Source of the DNA: Fasciolopsis buskii
Lineage: Eukaryota > Platyhelminthes > Trematoda > Plagiorchiida > Fasciolidae
DNA length: 64,000 nt
Assembly (NCBI GenBank): GCA_008360955.1
Contig: LUCM01007181.1
Coordinates: 62,001-126,000, forward strand
Direction of reading: 5' to 3'
The translations under genes and the position numbers were made by a program. Position 1 is the first letter of the stretch. Every line of letters starts with the position of its first letter. The notes beneath the pieces were generated by a model. The model was not told where the DNA came from. It searched no databases and saw only the letters and a list, made by a program, of their open reading frames with translations. Shown here piece by piece: positions 1 through 12,300 of the stretch.

Positions 1-192
1 AATATTTTGTTACGTTTATACCACTGGAGACTGTACTTATTAGGCGATATGGTAGATCACAAAGTGATGAGAAAAACAGTTACCCTCAATTTACCTGAGA
101 AAAGCTCTCTTAGATAAGTAGCGGCATTTTTCAATGGGCTTATTCACATTATTCCATAGTAGTGAGTTGTTTATGATTTTCACCAAATTCAG

Positions 193-304
193 TCATTTCA
201 ATTTGTTTCGCAAAACGAAGCGAGCCGATGATCGCAACAACCTAGACCTGGAGCTCGATTGCGTCACCGTGAAATTGGGCGAGCTGCAGAAATTTTGTCC
301 CGTG
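193..304 (+). CDS. M13 peptidase exon (first in window)
   Basis: Follows the acceptor ending ...aaattcag and ends at donor gtgagt (305-310), phase 0. Encodes a segment rich in charged residues ending TVKLGELQKFCPV. In M13 enzymes this is the helix-rich stretch 'YN-x-MT-xx-ELQ-xxx-P' just before the conserved 'I-(N/D)-W'. The next exon starts with I-D-W, giving a continuous match across the junction. The upstream border is the least certain of all exons; a start nearer 210-225 is possible. Confidence 0.72.
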
Positions 305-3300
305 GTGAGTTTCTTTTAATACAGTCATTTGCGCCATTGATCGATAAAATAGTATTCGTATCTTTTTCCAGCATGCGTTGGAATAATGTAATTGGTGAGC
401 ACCTATTTTATGTCAATGTATTGTGTTTGACCGGAATTTCTGAATCCTTAGATGCTGTTTCCTGAAACCACGAGATGCTGAGTTGTCCGCAAACTGGAGT
501 GGACCGATTTTCCTAACAAAAGAATGGTATTGGAAATTGCAAATAATCATACCCGGAACAAAGCACCTGTTTCCGGTCCGGTTGGCCACTGTTTGTAATA
601 GTATAGTTCTCTAACGACAAAATATTTCACAGGTGCAGAAAACAATAAAATGCTGAAACAGCATGCCCAGAATTGTTTGCCAAATATCCACAAGTTCTTT
701 ACTGCACTGGCCATAATTGTTTGCAAAACAAATATATGTATGGTTTTTTGGCTTGTCAGTGGTTTTAGAATCGAACAACACTTGGCGAAAACGTTAATTT
801 TAAGTAAGGCCGAACCATTGCAGGCGACAAAATAGGGAAAGTAGTTCAATGTCCTTGCGCCGTTGAAGCTTCGTTGCGTTTTAGAAACGTTCAAACCACC
901 TAATTTTGGTAATCGAAAAGAGGCTCCAGTGGTCTAAACTTTCTAATTTTTGCACCGTTTGTTTGTAGTCGCCTTATCCAGCATCAATACCTAAGGACCG
1001 GATGGAGAGCAGCACCCTTGAAGGACAGGGACTACAATTCGTTGCTAAGCTTTAAGATGAACGTGTACCCGTGTGTGAACTGTACCTTTGGCGTTAAGCG
1101 ACCGCGATATGTCCCCTAGCTCTTGACCAACGGCACCCAGTTACAAAAAGTCCAGTTAGTAGTAAATTTGAAATACCGTACTACTGTCACTAGATTTTCA
1201 GCCTTTGTCGATACTACAAGTGGATGTCGACGATGGGTCGATTGAGATCGAAAAGCAACTAACGGACCACCATTTTTGCACCGCTCACCAAGATCAATTT
1301 TCTCCGGAACGCACTGAGCACTCTCCTCCCCTGATCTCATGTGTGACGATCTCGTGCAATTAGAATGATGATCCACGTTAAGCCACAATTGACTCAACAT
1401 CTGAGTTTGAATCATACGAGCAGCACTTTGGTTTCGACTAATTTCACCCGGATAGTTTAGCAATTTCAAGTCATCATGATTCAGTATAGGGGAGAAAATT
1501 GTTTGGTTTTGATTATGTATTGCTGTCAGGCTCACGGGTAAAGGATAGGCCAGGTGTCTGGGATTTGAATTCTCCATTGCAGAAATTGTTCAGAAAACTA
1601 AGTTTGATAAACAAAACATTGAGCCCTTCAAGCCATGAGCACGACTGATCAGTAAGCACTTATGGATAGCAGGACAAATCCAAAGTTTCATCATTGCGTT
1701 TTATTAATCTGGAATGATGAGGTGGCAGTATTCGGTAAATACGTAAAAAGAATCTTCTATTTTTATTTCATTTACTAATGAAATAATAATGTAAATCAGT
1801 GTTCAGGAAGGGGCTGCAACCAACAGAGAGCTGCCAAGTGGGGAAGTTGACCGGCAATGGGAGAATTCGAACAGGCGACCTTCAGGTCCGCTCGACCACT
1901 GTCGGTCAAAAAATACCCATGGTCAGCTAAGTAACCATGAACAATAGGCAGGACTATCAAGGTAAATCGGGACAGTGCAGTAAACAAAACGGTCCATCTA
2001 ACAAGAAACTGAGTCGAACTGCGAATCAATAAGGTTGGGAAAATTTGACAAATCTAGAAAATTAAATTAAATGCGAATCACTAAGTCAGACACAGCGTGA
2101 TTAAGCAAGCGACATTATTAATGCAAAAAGAGATGTCAGTGAATAACTGCGAATCAGCCGAGTGGATTGGTGCAGCAAGTAACATGTGCCAATATGCAAA
2201 GACGAATTTGACAGTGGATCTGCCGATGGTTTTGCTGAGTGTTGATCACATGGACTGCATGGAATACAATGGCAGCGGATTTTCGCGGCCAAGAATTAGA
2301 ACATTAGCGGAAGCGGCACGGTTGAAATGCCCAGGAAAGTCGTCATACAATCGAAATAGAGTCATGGATAATTTTCAGATTGATAGTTAGTTTACTATGT
2401 ACCACTAAATGCAAATTTAAACCGCAATAATGTCCAAAACTACGGACAAATGAGTATAATGCCCCAAATCCACGATGCGAGTTCATTCTGCCCTATGACC
2501 AGACGGAAAAGTTATGCGGGCATAAAAATACTAAATTAGAGATGGAATTCACACCTGCAATTGGCGGGTTTCAACAGAAGTCTACCTTCTGTAATGTTAC
2601 TAGGAGACTGTGCCGTGGCTGGTGGATGTCCGCCAAAGTTTTGAACAGCAGAGATGCAAAATTATGTATGACAGGATGCTTTTTGTGACTAACTATTACG
2701 TCGAAATGATTTGGGTATCACTGCAAATCGAAATGCATCTAGGCATTTGCGATGATCTCAGTATCATCCGCATCATGTTAAGGCCTAAAACAAATAGGCT
2801 ATAGACACTCATTAAAATAAATTATAAGTGCCGTTTGATAAGACCTCCGTTCTATCATGTGCAAAAAATAGATTTCCCAGACTGAATTGGTCACTCATAA
2901 AATTTTATGGTTAAAAACAATCGCCGGTTTGTGGTTGAAAATGGAGGAACCGGATTGTACAGAAATAGACGTTCCTAGCGAGGAATGCTAAGTCCGTTCA
3001 GGTGGTGCCCAAGCAAAAACACAGAAAGCAGATTTATCATCCCTAAAAATCAGTAAAAGCATTAAATTGGTGTAGCATTTCACATCTGATCGCGTAGGTC
3101 GTTTTGGTCCCTTGAGCTAATGAAAGGTGAACAGCCTGTCCTGATAGTTTTTTCTGAATTTTTAGAAGTGAGTTGTCTCATCACTGCGTCTCCGGTACTA
3201 AACGTGCCCGTTTACAAATTAATTCATAGTCAGATGTGACTCCAAGCCAACTTATTTTGACTACGATTAATGAAGCACTAGAGCTGTTACTGTTAATGCA

Positions 3301-6300
3301 TATTTAATTCAAGTTTAATGCTAATAAAGTTTGGTGAACTGAAATGCAAGTCAATCTGATTTTAAAGTACTTAGAAATGAGTTCCAACTCCTACTAGAAT
3401 CGGCTGACATAAAGTACATTTTGACCGCATCTTGTGAAACAAACAGTTTGATCAATCATTAAATTCCTCATTGTTGTGTGTACTAATCAAAAGCGTTTTC
3501 TTTTAATCTAGTTGTTTAATTCAACAAAAATAATGATCTGAGATCACTTTTTATTCAAATAGTATTTTGTTTTCCTGATCCATTTCGCTAACTATCAGGA
3601 ACAGGTACTTCATTTTATCCCAAAACCGCCGAGCAAATCTCGAAATATGACCAGCATGACAGATGCCATTTCAACTGAGTAACAAAACTACTCCGAATTG
3701 TTTGATAGTTTGTGGCCAATAGATTTTATCACCTCTAAAGACCGCCCAAAGGTAGCTCGATTCCAAGTTGACAAGACAAGCGTTGCCGTCATTACGAAGG
3801 GTCTTTTTTCACTGTCTCCCGTCGGGACACTGGACTTTGTACCAAGGGACTTCCAACTCACTGTTTCATCGTTCTCCTACCTTGGTCTGAAATGACAACA
3901 AGCTAATTCACGCTAAAAATCGTCCACTGATTTCCACCCCAAAAGGGACACTTTGTCTCGATTTAATACCCTGTAAATCCGAGATTCCGAAAGATATCTT
4001 GGGTTGCAAACCCCTTAGGGAATCACATAATTCTGCTTGGGCTTCTAAGTAGTGTATTCACCAGAAAGGATCCATGGGTCACTATGGACAAATGGCAAGC
4101 AACAGGAAAAATTACAAGCAGTCGACATGTTGACTATACCCACTTATACTTGTTAGTATTGTTTACTTATATTTAATAACACAGTCAGAGCTAGTGTGCA
4201 GATCTTTCGTCATCTTAGCCTTGGTAGAAGGAGGAAAACCTTGCGAGAAAGGAGGCAGAAAAGAACAAACTTTGCACAATTCATCAAAATTGTCAGCTTT
4301 GCCAGATTCCTCTGTTGCATCATCCATGGTTCACCTGCGGGTTGCTTCAGGGGATGATTTCCCAGTCCGGCGCAGGCCCACGTATTGGAGAGTGCTTTCT
4401 AGCCTCTGGGTAGCCAAATACAAATTGCAAATTATTTGAAATTTTCATTAATTACTCACTAATTATCTCAGCTGTTAGTACGCCCGTCCGAGAAACCTGC
4501 CCAGGTCCTCGAAACAGGATGAAGAGCAATTGCTACATTTCGTTGGAGCGCTACGCCTGTTACGTTATACTGACACCAGCAGACTTGTGACACTTTCAGA
4601 GGGGACATTTGCCGGCCCTAAATCCACCAACCCCTCGGCATTATCGCTTTTTATTCGCGGTTGCTTAATCAGTGAGCTTGGACCCACCTTATTCACGACT
4701 AACCACTGAAGTGGACTACTCCCTTATTCAAGACCCAGAAACACATCTAATGGCGCACTGCCTTATCGTAAGGCCCGGCTTGGACCAAGGCTCTTATATT
4801 TCCAACTGCATTCAGCATATTTTACTGCCTTCAGTTTTGCTTGATTCCGATGCCACAAGATACATATATACATATACATTTATGACTGGAATGTCGGGGA
4901 AACTTATCATGGTTCGGAAATACAACAACCATGTATCCTACCACGGCAGGTACCGGGCAGTTCGCGGTTGAAAGCCGTGGTCGCGGTGTGGAAATATCGT
5001 CCACCTAAACAACGTCATTCATCTTCCTTTTCAACTCACTTTACCGAACTTGAAGTAAAGAAATTTTCTGTACTGTACATGGTTGTATGTATGCTCACTC
5101 GGTTCTCCGAAGTGATAATGTGCCAAGATTGTGAATCGATCTGTTGTTTTGAGCCAACAAATAAATTATGAAATAATGTTTTTATTAGAACCCACCCCAA
5201 CGGTTCAATGTTTATTACTCATTTAATTCATAAAATTGTACTGGACAGTTGATGATGGTTTAATCCAATCTGTCAGTGACCGATCACTTCAAATTGTAAT
5301 GATCCGTTCACTACACCGAGGTCGTTAGCGGGTTAGCCGGACACAGTTTTCACTGGTTTTGCAACAACTGCTACCCAATTCTCACTATCAGTGTAAGGTT
5401 TGCTTAGTCACTGCGTTCTGTAAGTGCTTGACTGTGTGGATGGAATCGTCTCATCGGAAGCAATAGGTTACATAACTGCCATTAAATGTATCATACAAAC
5501 AAATGCGGACGATACGTGAATGATTTTTGTTCACAACAAAATAGTATTGAAAATGTCAAGACCATATTACAAATTGCTTAGTGTTTTCAAAGCTATATGC
5601 CACACAAAGATGTGTTGTGTTCCGCTGGAAACATGCTGTCTTTATGGTTAACTTATAAATTTTAGAGCTAATCACATGGGAAGAATCCAAAGGGCAATTA
5701 AGTAATCAGATATTGCGGCGAAATGTGAACTGGATTTAATATGCATTTGCTGCGGGAGATTAAACACGGACGGTTAGTTTCAGCAATTAACAATCCAGAA
5801 TCACGGTTTTCTGTGCGATTTATGAATGTTGTGGGGAAATGTAAGTCGGCGCACTGTTTTACAAGTTTGGATGCAGAAAGATTGCATTTTAAACAAATCG
5901 TGTCATGCTAGCGTATTGAATCAACTATACATCCAGTTTAAATTCTACTGATTAGTGCATCATTTACCTGATAAATCCCCACTCTTATTGAACACCGATC
6001 AATGCGCAATTACCCAGCTTATTCACACGCAAAACTACTTGCCTCCATTTCACAGATCGATTGGAAATGGCTACTTAATGAACTGTTTAAACCGTTACAA
6101 TATACCGTCGACGAGAATCAATTAATTGCAATTGATAACAAAGAAGATCTTCGCTTGCGATGTGGTCTGCATGATTTATATTTGCACGACAATGACGGCA
6201 TTAGGTGAGTCACTGTGTATCCCAGATTAAACGCGATCCGTGCGAGAATCAATTTGTCCGATTAAACGTTCCAACCAATTACTGTCCGACCTGCAGTGCA

Positions 6301-9300
6301 TACGGATTGACCAGAGACTGCCGACTCGAAGCCGCGCAGTATGAATACAAAGTGGCTAGTTCCACACAAAGTTTCGCTGCATTAGGATATTGTGAAACTA
6401 AGGAAAGTTGAAGCCTGTCCGTTATCTGCAATCTTGCCGGTTCACTTACTCGGTCCAATCCATCAATTTACGCTTAGAAATCCGTGATTGGAAATTACCT
6501 CATTCATTCCATTCGTCTAAAGTTTGACATTCCTAGAAGTTGTGGTAAATTGCAAACAGTTGGTACTCTAGGTTTCCGTTCTTATTTTAAACAGGATGAG
6601 ATAAGCAGGTAAACAAAGAAAATCTCATCCGAATTGAGCAAACGTTCACTCCATTTATATATATATATATATATGCATGTATATTATATATATATATGTG
6701 GCACATTCAAGATCCCAGAGCCGGTCAGGCTGCCCAGCTGAGGACAGAAACCCTTTCTTGGTTTCTCTGTTATGCAGGTATTCGGGAAGTTCAACGTGGC
6801 AGAGATTTCACTGGTGCTGTACCCGAATACGTACTATCATAATCATAAACCATATCCCTCCCACACAGATTACCCATGTACAAAATTTGATCCTGCTATG
6901 GCACTGGGTCGGGGTTTATAAGTTAAGATAACCAAAAACCAACTTGAGCACACAAAACCCCTCAGGAATTGGCACAAAAAATTTAGATTTGAATGTTAAA
7001 AGTGCTCAGCATGCCAACGGTTTCATTATTGACATCAGGATGCTGTAATACTGCGGAAATCGCACACGGACAGAACGAACGCTATGTCTGAACGGACAGT
7101 TGGATGCATTGTATGCGTGAGCCCACACAAAGAAACACAAACATATACACACGTAAACTGCTAAGTGTATGAGGTGTCAATAAATTTTCATTATTCTGGT
7201 CGCTGCCTACTGCTGGAGGGGAACATTTGATTGGGAGTGGGGGGTTCCGAGCCCTCGATCCTCCGGTTGAAACTAGTTACTTTTGACCGCTTGGCGAAAT
7301 CATTGTTCATTCCACCACGGGTGACATCCTGTGTAAATCAGAATGTGCAGCGCAGCAAAGGGGATGATTTTTCGTCTCAAACTCGATGAGCAGTAAATTT
7401 AAAATATGGTCCAAAATTTCCACTGTTACACCAGCATTTCTGCAGTACCATCAAATCTCCACAAAGTTCTCATGACAAACTGCATTCGGTCGGTCACAGT
7501 TCTTCTTATCCTATCAAGCATAATCCAAACCCAGTAGTGGGCGATCGAATCAACAAAAAGCGTTCCAGATATGTTGTATCCTGAATGCTTAATCCAAGTG
7601 TGAAGAATCAGTATTAATTATAGAGGACACGTCGCAACTATTATAACGGAATTGTATTGAAGACAAAACCTTTGTGACAATATTTTTTCAAAATTTTACA
7701 TGAAGTCAGGGCCCACCGATGATGAATTTTGTCAGTGTTTAGGTTTTATGAGGCAAACAAAATATTTCTAAGAAACCTGATATCCTTGATGCAAAATTAT
7801 CTCCTCACCAAATTCTGTCTGGCGGAATCATAAAAGCACCGCACTGCTACCTTGTTTTCGTCACAACTCATCAGCAATCAGCATCCGCCAAGGCCGAACT
7901 GGGACCCGAACCCTAGACAAGCTATAGTAAACGGAGCGCCTCAGCTATTGGGCAGAATTTCAAGGGTTTACTGGAATTCGTCACGTAACATCGAATCATT
8001 CCGTTACGGATTTTCATGACCACAGGCACTAGCACATAACAATCCAATTCCCTACATGCAGCCCAACTGCATCAAAGACTCCGAATAATGCAAACACAGG
8101 TAGCAAACCTTAGGTGTTGCTAGAATCTGCCCGTAACGTGGCTGACACATCTACCCAGCACACCTATGGTCTCTCAGTGGAAACATGAGTCCTTACCACA
8201 ATATGACGGCCAATTTCGTGTAGTAGCATATCTCCTACGAGTCCCCTTGATGATTTTCAGCAGATACGTCAAACAGGAAATTATGGCATTCTAGCCGTTT
8301 TTCATTTGCAGAACTCTTCATAATGTAGCCATTTGGCAATTTCTCTGGAGAACTACTCGGTTGATGCCGGACAATGTGAATCAAGCGATGAAAGAATTCA
8401 AAATGGCTCTGTACGGTTAGTTTAACTAGATTTTGAAATCAATTGCGAGTAATTCTGATTTTTATTAAATCCGGAACTAATCCGTTGCAGTTCTTAGACT
8501 GCAAGGTTTGTCAAAAAAGAGGAAGCTGAAAGCATTATCCAAACAATAAACTCTCATTTTGAGATTTCGCATGAAAACTTAGTTTTCATCAATCGTCTGT
8601 ATATTCCGGCTCGCAAAATCCGTTAGATTTAAGAAAATTGTATGGCACAGGATTTTCCATGGAAGAATCTGAAATTAGGTTGTGAATCTGTGCGTAAAAA
8701 CAGGAAAAGAAGGATGAAGACTTTGCTTCTCGTGATAATGTCACCAGAACTGATTCACTCACCGGTAAGTGTGCCTTTATTTTCGTTTTTTTAGGTCATG
8801 TAATTGATATCGTCTTATCTATGAGCATTCATTTGGAGAAGTTACGAGAGATGCCAAAAATCCCTCACACTGAGGCACTTGACTCAAGAAAATGTTCCTG
8901 TGTACGTTAAAGTGTAACTGTTGCATCCGTCGTCGTTTCATTTGAAGAGTTGCTTCAAAAGTCCCGTGCAGGTGGAAGCGGTGCACTTGAGCTGGTAGAC
9001 TCCGCATATTTCATCATCGTCTGGTACCCTCCACGATTTTGTCTGTGCTCTGAGTTATCATGCACTTCAAATTCCTAGTACCCAGTTCATGTTCACTGGT
9101 ATATCATTGGGTAAAGCACGAAGGAACATCCTTACATTTTAGAAAAATTGTCACATACACTCGACCCACGTTCCAAACATATAAATTCGAAAACCCATTA
9201 TTTCTACTATCTAAGCGTTGTGAAGGTCTAGTAAGATTGAGTAAACAAATGCTGTACAACAGTATGAGTACGGTGCAGATTACGTGCAATTTGCTTAGGT

Positions 9301-12300
9301 TTAGTGGTTGGAGAAAAATTTCAGATTGGACCAAACTTAATTGCCGGTTTCTTTAAATTAGGCCATCAACCTCCGGAAATAATCATGTACATCGCAGAGA
9401 GAGGCGAATTATTAACAGAAAGCATTTGGGAGAAGCGTTTTTACATACCCACCTGGTCCTGGGGATTCGGATCAGAAACGAATTATGTGGAATTATTTTA
9501 TAAGCTTACCCTCCGCTATTTTACGAATGAATGCGATCCTACCCAACTGACGAATCCAACTTTGGAGGAAACATTTGTCCACATTAAGCTATCCCGTATC
9601 ATCCCAGTTCCTTTATTTTACATTGCTTACTTGCTCCAAACTCTTTATCTGTCATTAAGTGCCCTCAAGTGGCGAATAATGAGCAATCACTTTTGGTAAA
9701 CATGTTTTTAATCCACACTGTAGCGCCAGTAGCCTAACAATGACCGGCAGCTGTCAAACGGATAGGGTCGTGAGGTTTGAACGTGAATGCCGCAAGTTCG
9801 AATCATTCCACCGCCGATCAACTTTCCCATTTGGTAGCTATCTGTTGACCGCGGCCCTCTTACTGAAAAATGATGCAAACCATTGTCTCATTAATAAACA
9901 AGTAATAAGATAAAGGCAGACAACTGACCTGGCAATAGGATCATTCACATACCGACCGTCAAGTTTCCAACTTAAAGTCAATCGGAAATTTCTCGATAGG
10001 ATGTTTAATAATTTGTGCCTCGGAAAGACCATTGAATGTCGAATGAAAAACGAATTTTTTCCCGTATCGAAATCCTTCCACGTCCTTGTTTGAATATCCT
10101 TTAGGCACGCCGGAAGAAAAACCACGCTGGGAGCTTTGTGTGTCTCAAGTGTCCAGTTACTTCACAATGGTCATTGGACGTCTTTATGCTCGTGAGCATT
10201 TGGAACGAAATCAGACTGATGCTGTGAGTTTTCTCCCACCTTTGTAACTAACAAACCTTAGCAAGGCGTACTTTGTTTGGATGTCATTTCGGTATTTAGA
10301 CAATGCACGAATTCTTTTACGAATGTTTATGTCGCATTATACATGATAGGACTTTGAAAATTTTTTAGATTCCATATGTCAATTGGACAAAAATTCATAC
10401 CCATTTTTTCCGCAATGCGAAATTAATTAGGGTCGGTTTGATTAGGATTAGGAAAGTTGCCTGAAGCAGTGGCTGTTACTAAAAGGTCCGAAAACCCTTG
10501 GCAGAATGCCATCGAGGCCACGATGTCTGTAGTCTGACCAGGAAGTCCGAAGTTAATGACAACACGAGAAGTCATTTCGTCCGGTTCACTATGCGACATC
10601 TTATTACAGCCGGTCTACCGGATAACATTCAAGAAACACCCAAGGAAGAGCCGTTTTCTTGAATCGTAAGTTTCCGTTTAAATTCAGAGACGACAGTGAA
10701 CTAAATGGCATTCACGATTTAGACATCTCAGTCATGTGAATAAGTCAGGTCTGAGGAGATTTTGGGGTTCCTGAATCAAGGAGACATACTCAATGAGTAA
10801 AATATCCAGCTACAGCAGAACCAATGACTGTATGAAACGCAGTTTTCTTAAGGATTATTCCGCTTCACAACCGAGCTACAGAACGTCCAGCTCATAAAGT
10901 CTTTTAAGGGGTTCTGGATTCACGTTAATGTCCATCGTATTCCGCTTTTAATGACCAAATGAGCGGTTGTCTACTACTGGTCTGCCGCTTGTGATGATTC
11001 CCTCATTCGTTCAACTCACGTGTGTGCAACTGTCCTGATAATCACTTCAACTGTCTAATTGTTCCGGACAGGCAACGGAAATGTTCAACACGATAAGGTC
11101 TTCTTTGAGCGAAACGGTTAACTCGTCCGACTGGATGGTACAAGTGGACAAACAAAAAACCATGGAAAAGGTTTGTACAACAATCGTTTGGTTTAGCACT
11201 GAGAGGGGAGACAGACTGTGCAAATTATCGCAATCGACTTTTGTCCTCTTTTGCTGACAGGTGAAAAATATTGATGTGGAATTCGGATCGCCACCGGATA
11301 TTTGGAATATAACAAAAGAAAATAAGACTTACCTTCATATGGTATGTTTGTTTGAACGTTGCGTGGTCATTCGTGCATGCTATTCCTCAGCGTAGCACAA
11401 GTTAAAACAACGCTGATTGTCTTATTCGTACATGGTGGAACTGATTGTGTTCGTTTTATGAGTGAGAGTAATAGTTATTTTTTTTTGTATTGATAGGCCA
11501 CGGAGTATTGTTCATTGACTTTTTTGCAATAAACGGATTAATGTATGCGACGAGGTATTTCTCAAGTGTTTTCAAGAACTCCAAAGAGAAAAGGAAGCTT
11601 AACGACCTCGGGACATCTTCTCGAACGATTTTTGAAGGCAGTGGCGTGCCAAAGAAGGCAGAGGACTCAGGCTGTGCCGATGCGATGGATGTACTGTTCG
11701 CGAGATTCAGCGTGAAAATCAATGGTCAGGAAGTCATGGAAACAACCATTTCATTAAACAGCCCATTCCAGACAACATTGAAATCAGCACAATATAAAAA
11801 TCAGTCAAAAAACTCTTCGTCATTCTCACCAGACGTTTCCTATTTTCAGCCTAACTAGACCTGCAATTGCTCTGTTGTCCTGTGTTATAATTTCTTTGCA
11901 TTTTTCCAGATCCATGGAAAAACATCACATTCTAGTGAATGATGAGGGATGCAAAATGAAACATAAAGTAATTTTCAGAATACTCCGGAACAGTATTTGC
12001 AGTGTTAATCCGCATTGTCTTAGTAGTACTTGTAGTCTGGTCAGCTGTGAACGCATTATTCGTGCTCCCAATTAAACAGCATGCAGCTTCTTACTGTGGC
12101 TTGAATGTGGAATGCTATAGTGAAATTTTGGAAGAGAACAGCACAACAGCCCGATATTAAATTAGGAAGACAAGAAAAAGTGAAAGCAAGAGATGCAGCG
12201 AGTTTGACATCAGAAAACAGAAACAGATCTGAGACAAACACAGAAGAGCACTTGTTACGGTTCCACTGGTCATGCTTGCCATTTTTCAATAATTAACGCT

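Larger units (their letters stand above)
6205..8311 (+). other. Intron of M13 gene, about 2.1 kb
   Basis: Contains the TA microsatellite near 6.67 kb and a minus-strand SINE-like repeat with a hammerhead core at about 7.79-7.97 kb. Nothing else was recognised. Confidence 0.7.

Noticed and set aside
372..394. Possible 23-base mini-exon after the first M13 exon
   Set aside because: In the required phase it has a stop codon, and the exons at 193-304 and 6056-6204 already join directly in the family alignment.
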